This document shows, piece after piece, positions 35,160 through 39,370 of a stretch of 39,370 nt of DNA. A model generated the notes under the pieces. It worked only from the letters and a program-made list of their open reading frames with translations. It was not told where the DNA came from and made no database searches. Both the position numbers and the translations under genes were made by a program. How positions within the stretch are numbered: position 1 is the first letter of the stretch; each line of letters begins with the position of its first letter. Source of the DNA: Candidatus Yanofskybacteria bacterium RIFCSPLOWO2_01_FULL_42_49 (GTDB lineage Bacteria > Patescibacteriota > Minisyncoccia > 2-02-FULL-40-12 > GWA2-44-9); assembly GCA_001795615.1 (NCBI GenBank), contig MGKI01000010.1, positions 1 to 39,370 of the forward strand. The letters are read 5' to 3'.

Positions 35160-35841
35160 AGCTCCTGGGTTGGATTTTTTTACCGTTCAAAATAAAAGTC
35201 GGGGTGGCGTTGACGCCGGCTTTCAAACCGCCGTCATTGTCCGATTGAACTTTATTTTTAACCTCGCCGGAATCAATCTGTTCCTCGAATAGTTTCAAAT
35301 CTAGTCCGATTGTTTCGGCGTATTTGGTCATAACATCTCTCGCTTTGTCGTCGCTTAAGTTAGCCCAAACATTCTGGCCATCATAGATCATATCGTGCAT
35401 TTCCCAGAATTTCCCTTGTTTGCCGGCTGCCTCGGAAGCATATGCCGTTATCTTGGCGTTTTTGTGCTGGCTCAAAGGGAAATGCCTGTAAACAAAGGCA
35501 ATCTTGCCGACATAGTCAGTTCTGATTTGCTGGACAATCGGCTCGTATTGAGCGCACGCTGGACACTGAAAGTCCCCGTATTCTATCAAAACAATTTTGG
35601 AATCAAAGATGCCAAAAACTCGGTCGGTCGGGTTAACAGCATCGACAATCATAGCGGTTGTCCCGGACGAACCGCCATAATTATATACCGCAAAAACAGA
35701 ACCGATTAACGCTCCCGCTATCAAGACCCACATTGCAGTTCTTTTTAGAGTTCTCTTTTTTGAGGCTGAATCGCGCACTAAGTCCTTTTCTTGTCTGCGC
35801 AGTTCATACCTTTCTTTGTTGGTTGATTGTTCTTCTGTCAT
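35110..35841 (-). CDS. DsbA-family thiol oxidoreductase, membrane-anchored
   Basis: A 243-aa protein. A charged cytoplasmic N-terminus is followed by an anchor (AMWVLIAGALIGSVFAVYNY, about 36-55). The thioredoxin-like domain has active site CPAC (YGDFQCPACAQYEPI, about 90-104) and a cis-Pro region VNATPTFILNG (about 213-223). It would be an exported thiol oxidoreductase recharged by the VKOR that overlaps its 3' end. It is the first gene of the island, so its promoter likely drives the downstream genes. No good promoter could be placed upstream with confidence. Confidence 0.92.
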   Translation of the reverse strand: MTEEQSTNKERYELRRQEKDLVRDSASKKRTLKRTAMWVLIAGALIGSVFAVYNYGGSSGTTAMIVDAVNPTDRVFGIFDSKIVLIEYGDFQCPACAQYEPIVQQIRTDYVGKIAFVYRHFPLSQHKNAKITAYASEAAGKQGKFWEMHDMIYDGQNVWANLSDDKARDVMTKYAETIGLDLKLFEEQIDSGEVKNKVQSDNDGGLKAGVNATPTFILNGKKIQPRSYDEFKNFIEQELAANS

Positions 35842-36004
35842 ATCCCTTAATTATACACCGAATATACTGAAAAGTCAAGTCGCTTTCGCTCTAAAATTGA
35901 CTTTCATCTCAATGCTCTATATACTTTATCACTAGTTAAGTCAGAGATCAATCGGCTGGTTTAAACTCATTAAATTGTGCCATTTATCTCACTAACGGTC
36001 GAAT

Positions 36005-36010
36005 TATAAT
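36005..36010 (+). promoter_or_regulatory. -10 box before the zinc-ribbon gene
   Basis: TATAAT, with ATTTAT at the -35 position 17 bases upstream (weak). The mRNA would begin at the first CTAG heptamer and carry the whole repeat as its leader. Confidence 0.45.
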
Positions 36011-36015
36011 AGTTA

Positions 36016-36084
36016 ACTAGCCACTAGCCACTAGCCACTAGAAATTCACTAGTCGCTAGGCACTAGTCGCTAGGCACTAGTTAG
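36016..36084 (+). repeat. CTAG heptamer leader upstream of the zinc-ribbon gene
   Basis: ACTAGCC x3, ACTAGAA, then ACTAGTC/GCTAGGC pairs x2, ACTAGTT and AG before the ATG. Near-copy of the leader of the RRM gene at 24824. Confidence 0.9.
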
Positions 36085-36282
36085 ATGGCATACGATAACA
36101 ACAACGGCGGCAATAACGGTGGAAGAGATTTTGCCCCGAGAAAGATGTACAGCGGAAGCTGGAACTGCTCAAAATGCGGTAAAGAAATCACGGAGTTGCC
36201 TTTCGAGCCGGATCCGGCCCGATTGGACAAACTGCTTTGCAGAGACTGCCACAGAGAACGAGCGCAGTCTTTCCGAAGATAA
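36085..36282 (+). CDS. Small zinc-ribbon protein, 65 aa
   Basis: Asn/Gly-rich N-terminus (NNNGGNNGGRDF), then two CxxC knuckles, CSKC (residues 28-31) and CRDC (about 52-55), about 20 residues apart, and a basic end (HRERAQSFRR). This compact CxxC-x(20)-CxxC ribbon is a common small nucleic-acid-binding protein in CPR genomes. Its role is unknown. The hydrophobic and acidic middle (EITELPFEPDPARLDKLL) fits a zinc-stabilised hairpin. It shares a repeated leader with the RRM gene and has its own terminator. Confidence 0.85.
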   Translation: MAYDNNNGGNNGGRDFAPRKMYSGSWNCSKCGKEITELPFEPDPARLDKLLCRDCHRERAQSFRR

Positions 36283-36296
36283 TTATTGGACATTAA

Positions 36297-36326
36297 ATCA
36301 AAAACTCCCGTACGGGAGTTTTTGAT
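36297..36326 (+). terminator. Terminator of the zinc-ribbon gene
   Basis: ATCAAAAACTCCCGT directly followed by its complement ACGGGAGTTTTTGAT, a perfect 15-bp stem ending in T-rich sequence. Confidence 0.9.
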
Positions 36327-36363
36327 TTTTGGTAAAGTAATTTTTATAACAAAAAGCCGGCAT

Positions 36364-36921
36364 TTAGCTGGCGTCGGTTGTTGACTCACCGTGAACAAGC
36401 TTAGCGGCATTATAGGCTTTGCAAAACTCATCCTCAAGGAAACTGCTTATGCCAAGACACTCCTCTATAACTTGTCTTGCGCCTTCAATGTAATAAAAGC
36501 ACCGCTGCCTGCTCCATTGTACCGGCGGATCAACGGCGGTGGAACGCACATTGGATATTTGGTCGGCTAGCTTTACTCTCTTCACACTATCATTTAAACA
36601 ACGGATTCGTCTTGCCTGGGCGGCCTTGCGTTCCCGTGTGTGAAGATTCCTAAACTCCGGCAAATCGGTCAGTCCAAAAACGATACTCGTAACCTCCTCG
36701 CCGAAGTTATCGAAAATATCCTGAATTACCGAATGGGTATCCTCCACCACATCATGCAGCCAAGCCGCCACGACCTCTTCCTTACTGCCACCGGATTGTT
36801 CAACTAGCGATGCCACTTCAGAGACATGTTCCATCATCGGCGTTTCGGCTCGATTATTTCGATTCTGGCCCTTGTGGGCCTCCAGCGCAAAGGCCTTCGC
36901 TCTTTCCACCAATTCGCTCAT
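36364..36921 (-). CDS. HD-domain hydrolase of the SpoT/MESH1 type
   Basis: A 185-aa protein that is mostly a single HD domain. H in PMMEHVSEVASLVEQ (about 29-43), HD in AAWLHDVVEDTHSVIQDIF (about 52-70) and the later D in KLADQISNVRSTAVDP (about 117-132) match the Mn-dependent (p)ppGpp hydrolase family. There is no synthetase or ACT domain, so it would be a small alarmone hydrolase or a related nucleotidase. GGAGG stands 8 bases before the ATG. It is 185 bases downstream of the zinc-ribbon gene and convergent with it. Confidence 0.88.
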   Translation of the reverse strand: MSELVERAKAFALEAHKGQNRNNRAETPMMEHVSEVASLVEQSGGSKEEVVAAWLHDVVEDTHSVIQDIFDNFGEEVTSIVFGLTDLPEFRNLHTRERKAAQARRIRCLNDSVKRVKLADQISNVRSTAVDPPVQWSRQRCFYYIEGARQVIEECLGISSFLEDEFCKAYNAAKLVHGESTTDAS

Positions 36922-36980
36922 TTCGTCCTCCTATCTCGATTGGTTGTAAAGACTATAACACAAAACAGCAAATCTGTAAA

Positions 36981-37004
36981 ACAAAACCCCGCTAAGTTGC
37001 GGGG
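36981..37004 (-). terminator. Terminator of the S46 peptidase gene
   Basis: On the minus strand CCCCGC-aactta-GCGGGG followed by TTTTGTTTT. Confidence 0.88.
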
Positions 37005-37021
37005 CAAAAATTGTTTTCTGC

Positions 37022-38950
37022 TTATCGGATCAATTCTTGGACCAACTGATCAGCTTGATAAACATTCCCCAAAAGCTCGAGGATACCGGCGGAATGTACC
37101 GCCACAGCGCGGGCTTGAGGTGAATAATCATAGTCATAGTCGCTTACCAGCCCATGGATATTGCTGTCAAAAACAATTCCGACAATTTCCAGGTCCCGGT
37201 TGAAAACCGGGCTACCGGAGTTACCGCCGGTAATGTCGAGGTTAGAAACGAAGTTAAGCGGCGTTTTAAGATTCACCGAACTCTTTCTCTTTTGCCATTT
37301 ATTCGGAAGCTTCCAATCGCCGGCGTTATCAAAGTCCGCCGAATGCCTGTAAGCGTCGCCAATAGTAGTCCACGGCAGAATTGTCTTTCCGTTTTCACTG
37401 TAACCGGACATCGTTCCGAATGATAATCGCAAAGTAAATGTGGCATCGGGATAAACGCCGGTGCCCAATAGTTTAAACATCGCATCTGATAGTCTAGCAT
37501 ATCCCTCTTGTTCCCTTTTTACCGCTTGAACATACTGGGCTTGTAAGCCATACGATTCTGCCACAACAGCCACAGCGGCAGAGAGCAAAGGGTTGGTGGC
37601 GACATCCGGTTCCATTTCAAAAGAATCGTAAATAAACTGGTGGGCGGCGCGAGCCGGACTCATGTCATCGGAAAGCACCGAGCGGACCAGCTGGCTGTCG
37701 GCGCCAAACACCTCAACTAAATGCCCCAGAGAGTCGACTAATTTTGCTTCTTCATATCTTAAGCTCGTTTCTGAAAGCGAATTCCTGTACTCAATTACAC
37801 TCTGGATATTTTGCTGATTGCTGCCAAGATTCAGTGATTCGAAAACAAGACCAAAAAGATCCGAATCAAACCCCAATCCCCTGGCCGTCATCATAAGTTG
37901 AGAATAAATAGGCCGAATTTCTTTTTGGGCTTCGCTGATCAAATTCATGCCTTCCGTAATTTGATTCGTAAGCACGGGATCGCCGTTGGCTTTGTCGAGT
38001 AAGTCGGCTTCAAATAATTTTTTGTCCCTAAAAAGTTTCGGGTCCTGAAGTCCCTTTATTTTCCCCGCGTATAGCTTGCGTGCATTTTGCCAGCTGAAAA
38101 GGTCCGATTCAACAACTAGTGCTTCCGCTCTGCCACGAAGCATAAACTGCTTTGTTGTCAGCTCTCGCCGCCGGAACACATCCAGCAGAAACGGTGCCCT
38201 GACATCGCGTTCCGTCTCAAGCGCAGAAAGAGTCAGAAGCCGTTCCGTACTTCCCGGATGGCCCGACACAAACATCAGTTCGCCTTCTTTGGCCCCTGTT
38301 TTAGACCATGTAAAATGGTCGGGTGTCTTGACCGGCTTGCCGTCTTCATACGCTCTCAAAAACGAGACATCGAGCGTATAGCGGGGGTATTCGAAATTAT
38401 CAGCATCTCCCCCGAAAAATCCAACCCTTTGTTCAGGCATAAAAACTAATCTAATGTCATTGTAAATTTTGTAGCAATAACTATGGTACTGGCCACCTTG
38501 ATACAAAATCACGACTTCACATGTCATCCCGACCGGACTGATCCGGCTAAACATTGCCGTATTGTTTACTTCTTTAGTTATATCGGTCACGCTCATCAAA
38601 ACCCTGACATTGAGATTAGTCTTAAGTTCTTGTGAGGGCGTCGGAGCGTAGAATCCGTTTTCATAGTAGTTATTCTCCGGCGTACTTAACTCCTTGACCG
38701 CCTCTTCGGAACAATGCCAATTAGTCATCAGCAAACCGTCTTCAGAAACAAACGATGTGGAGCAATTCGGAAGACGGGCTGAACTTTTCTGAACCCGTTC
38801 CACCCATACCGAAGTCGATACAAAGTCGTATTTATTCTTAAGTTGTTCCAGGGGCAGGTTATTCAACAGCCACATCCCCTCGTCAGCATAAGACGAGAAA
38901 CCAAAGACAAGAATCACAGCAAGCAAAACCGAAACAACCATCTTTTTCAC
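37022..38950 (-). CDS. S46-family serine peptidase (dipeptidyl peptidase 7/11-like)
   Basis: A 642-aa exported enzyme. Signal peptide KKMVVSVLLAVILVFGFSSYADEG (first 25 residues), then a chymotrypsin-like double domain interrupted by a helical region. The catalytic His lies in LLMTNWHCSEEAV (about 73-85), the Asp in GGDADNFEYPRYTLDVSF (about 200-217) and the Ser in ITGGNSGSPVFNRDLEIVGI (about 570-589). It also has the family's extra segment DSNIHGLVSDYDYDYSPQ. S46 enzymes remove dipeptides from the N-terminus of peptides and are best known from Bacteroidetes. Length is a little under the roughly 700-aa norm. The start is GTG with AGAGGA upstream. It has its own promoter and terminator and may be a transferred gene. 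Confidence 0.93.
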   Translation of the reverse strand: MKKMVVSVLLAVILVFGFSSYADEGMWLLNNLPLEQLKNKYDFVSTSVWVERVQKSSARLPNCSTSFVSEDGLLMTNWHCSEEAVKELSTPENNYYENGFYAPTPSQELKTNLNVRVLMSVTDITKEVNNTAMFSRISPVGMTCEVVILYQGGQYHSYCYKIYNDIRLVFMPEQRVGFFGGDADNFEYPRYTLDVSFLRAYEDGKPVKTPDHFTWSKTGAKEGELMFVSGHPGSTERLLTLSALETERDVRAPFLLDVFRRRELTTKQFMLRGRAEALVVESDLFSWQNARKLYAGKIKGLQDPKLFRDKKLFEADLLDKANGDPVLTNQITEGMNLISEAQKEIRPIYSQLMMTARGLGFDSDLFGLVFESLNLGSNQQNIQSVIEYRNSLSETSLRYEEAKLVDSLGHLVEVFGADSQLVRSVLSDDMSPARAAHQFIYDSFEMEPDVATNPLLSAAVAVVAESYGLQAQYVQAVKREQEGYARLSDAMFKLLGTGVYPDATFTLRLSFGTMSGYSENGKTILPWTTIGDAYRHSADFDNAGDWKLPNKWQKRKSSVNLKTPLNFVSNLDITGGNSGSPVFNRDLEIVGIVFDSNIHGLVSDYDYDYSPQARAVAVHSAGILELLGNVYQADQLVQELIR

Positions 38951-38987
38951 GCTTTATCCTCTTTTTAAAACAACCCTCTGTGTCAAA

Positions 38988-39016
38988 TAAGTACATTTTT
39001 ACCACGACCCTGTCAA
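38988..39016 (-). promoter_or_regulatory. Promoter of the S46 peptidase gene
   Basis: On the minus strand TTGACA - 17 bases - TACTTA, about 40 bases before the GTG. It is the strongest -35 in this region. Confidence 0.65.
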
Positions 39017-39040
39017 TGCGACACCCGGATAATCAGCAGG

Positions 39041-39069
39041 TTGAAAACAATGATTTGTTGTGATAAAAT
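39041..39069 (+). promoter_or_regulatory. Promoter for tRNA-Asn and its broken copy
   Basis: TTGAAA - 17 bases - TAAAAT, 25 bases before the broken copy and back-to-back with the S46 promoter. Confidence 0.65.
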
Positions 39070-39091
39070 TCCTCTGTCAGTATTAACAATA

Positions 39092-39175
39092 TTCCGCGGT
39101 AGCTCAACCCCGACGATACTGTCGGGGAGCCGACCGAAGCGTCGGCTTGGTAGAAGGCGGCTCGCCGCTCTACAG
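39092..39175 (+). pseudogene. Broken tRNA-Asn 5' end with double-hairpin insert
   Basis: TTCCGCGGTAGCTCAA repeats the first 15 bases of the functional tRNA-Asn. After it come 40 bases of double hairpin (CCCCGAC-gatact-GTCGGGG and AGCCGAC-cgaagc-GTCGGCT). Then follows TGGTAGAAGGCGGCTC, which continues the tRNA D-arm, and then its complement (GCCGCTCTAC). There is no anticodon arm, so it cannot be a tRNA. It would be co-transcribed upstream of the real gene. Confidence 0.8.
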
Positions 39176-39205
39176 CTTATTTGCGGAATAATTTTAACAA
39201 TATAT

Positions 39206-39280
39206 TCCGCGGTAGCTCAATGGTAGAGCGGCTCCCTGTTAAGGAGATGGTTCCAGGTTCGAGTCCTGGCCGCGGAGCCA
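39206..39280 (+). tRNA. tRNA-Asn (anticodon GUU)
   Basis: Acceptor TCCGCGG/CCGCGGA, D-stem GCTC/GAGC, anticodon loop CTGTTAA, T-arm CCAGG-TTCGAGT-CCTGG, discriminator G and encoded CCA. It is 75 bases long. Confidence 0.95.
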
Positions 39281-39305
39281 GTCAGAAAATTGCAAGTTTT
39301 TAGAT

Positions 39306-39328
39306 GTCGCCTCGCTTCGCTTGGCGAC
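39306..39328 (+). terminator. Hairpin after tRNA-Asn
   Basis: GTCGCC-tcgcttcgctt-GGCGAC, 25 bases past the tRNA. There is no U-tract, so it may be a repeat rather than a terminator. The remaining 42 bases to the window edge show no gene. Confidence 0.4.
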
Positions 39329-39370
39329 CAAATCATAAGGAATCTTGGACGAAAAATTGAATTGGCGATT

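Overview
The window reads as a piece of a Candidate Phyla Radiation (Patescibacteria, probably Parcubacteria-like) chromosome. The support is indirect. Translation factors are short (EF-Ts of 155 aa, and an RF1 that lacks its N-terminal domain). Several genes belong to types I associate with this group (DUF5652, small zinc-ribbon, VKOR/DsbA membrane redox genes, PMT glycosyltransferase). Intergenic spaces are compact and AT-rich. The code is the standard one: TGA ends several genes (tk, rpe, sod, the 419-aa gene) and is not read through.

Layout. 1-3503: the start of a secreted/anchored Pro-rich protein leaving the left edge, a small MerR-type regulator, and a 712-aa winged-helix/metallophosphoesterase protein. 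3540-5580: a tRNA/ribosomal cluster on the minus strand, tRNA-Thr(UGU) - LAGLIDADG endonuclease - tRNA-Tyr - 45-aa ORF - tRNA-Thr(GGU, split by a 257-nt group I intron) - rpmG - tRNA-Trp. 5581-9357: a TPR protein, rpsB-tsf, rpmE-prfA and rplY. 9417-17149: central carbon and redox enzymes on the minus strand (class II aldolase, a 419-aa unknown, PfkB kinase, Rpe, FAD-linked oxidase, RpiB, TrxB). 17329-24817: PMT, a small lipoprotein, SOD, glutaredoxin, a secreted protein, Tgt, DUF5652, thymidine kinase and an RRM protein. 24986-35841: a minus-strand envelope redox/copper island (two VKOR, two DsbA-type thioredoxins, CcdA-type transporter, DUF1573, CopB-type P-ATPase with a metal-binding N-terminus, cupredoxin, DoxX proteins, UppP). 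36085-39370: zinc-ribbon protein, SpoT-like HD protein, S46 peptidase and tRNA-Asn.

The most striking signal is not a gene. Short repeats with a period of seven bases recur at about twenty places, each with its own heptamer. They sit against start codons, after stop codons, as inverted pairs between genes, and inside the coding frames of PMT, Tgt and the 124-aa protein. A second layer consists of palindromic elements lying in frame inside conserved enzymes (aldolase, FAD oxidase, TrxB, Tgt, PMT, probably RpiB). Two of these families recur elsewhere in the window: a double hairpin shared by trxB and a broken tRNA-Asn copy, and a 39-bp palindrome carrying two consensus DnaA boxes, shared by tgt and an intergenic site. 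A 117-bp element with 15-bp terminal inverted repeats and a 6-bp target duplication sits exactly at a start codon. Together these suggest repeat families that spread through this genome and are tolerated as in-frame peptide inserts, much as Rickettsia palindromic elements are.

The redox island forms a plausible unit. DsbA-type proteins would oxidise exported thiols, VKOR would re-oxidise them, and the CcdA/DUF1573 pair would handle reductant or metal delivery. CopB and the cupredoxin would export and bind copper. This functional reading is inference from families and neighbourhood.
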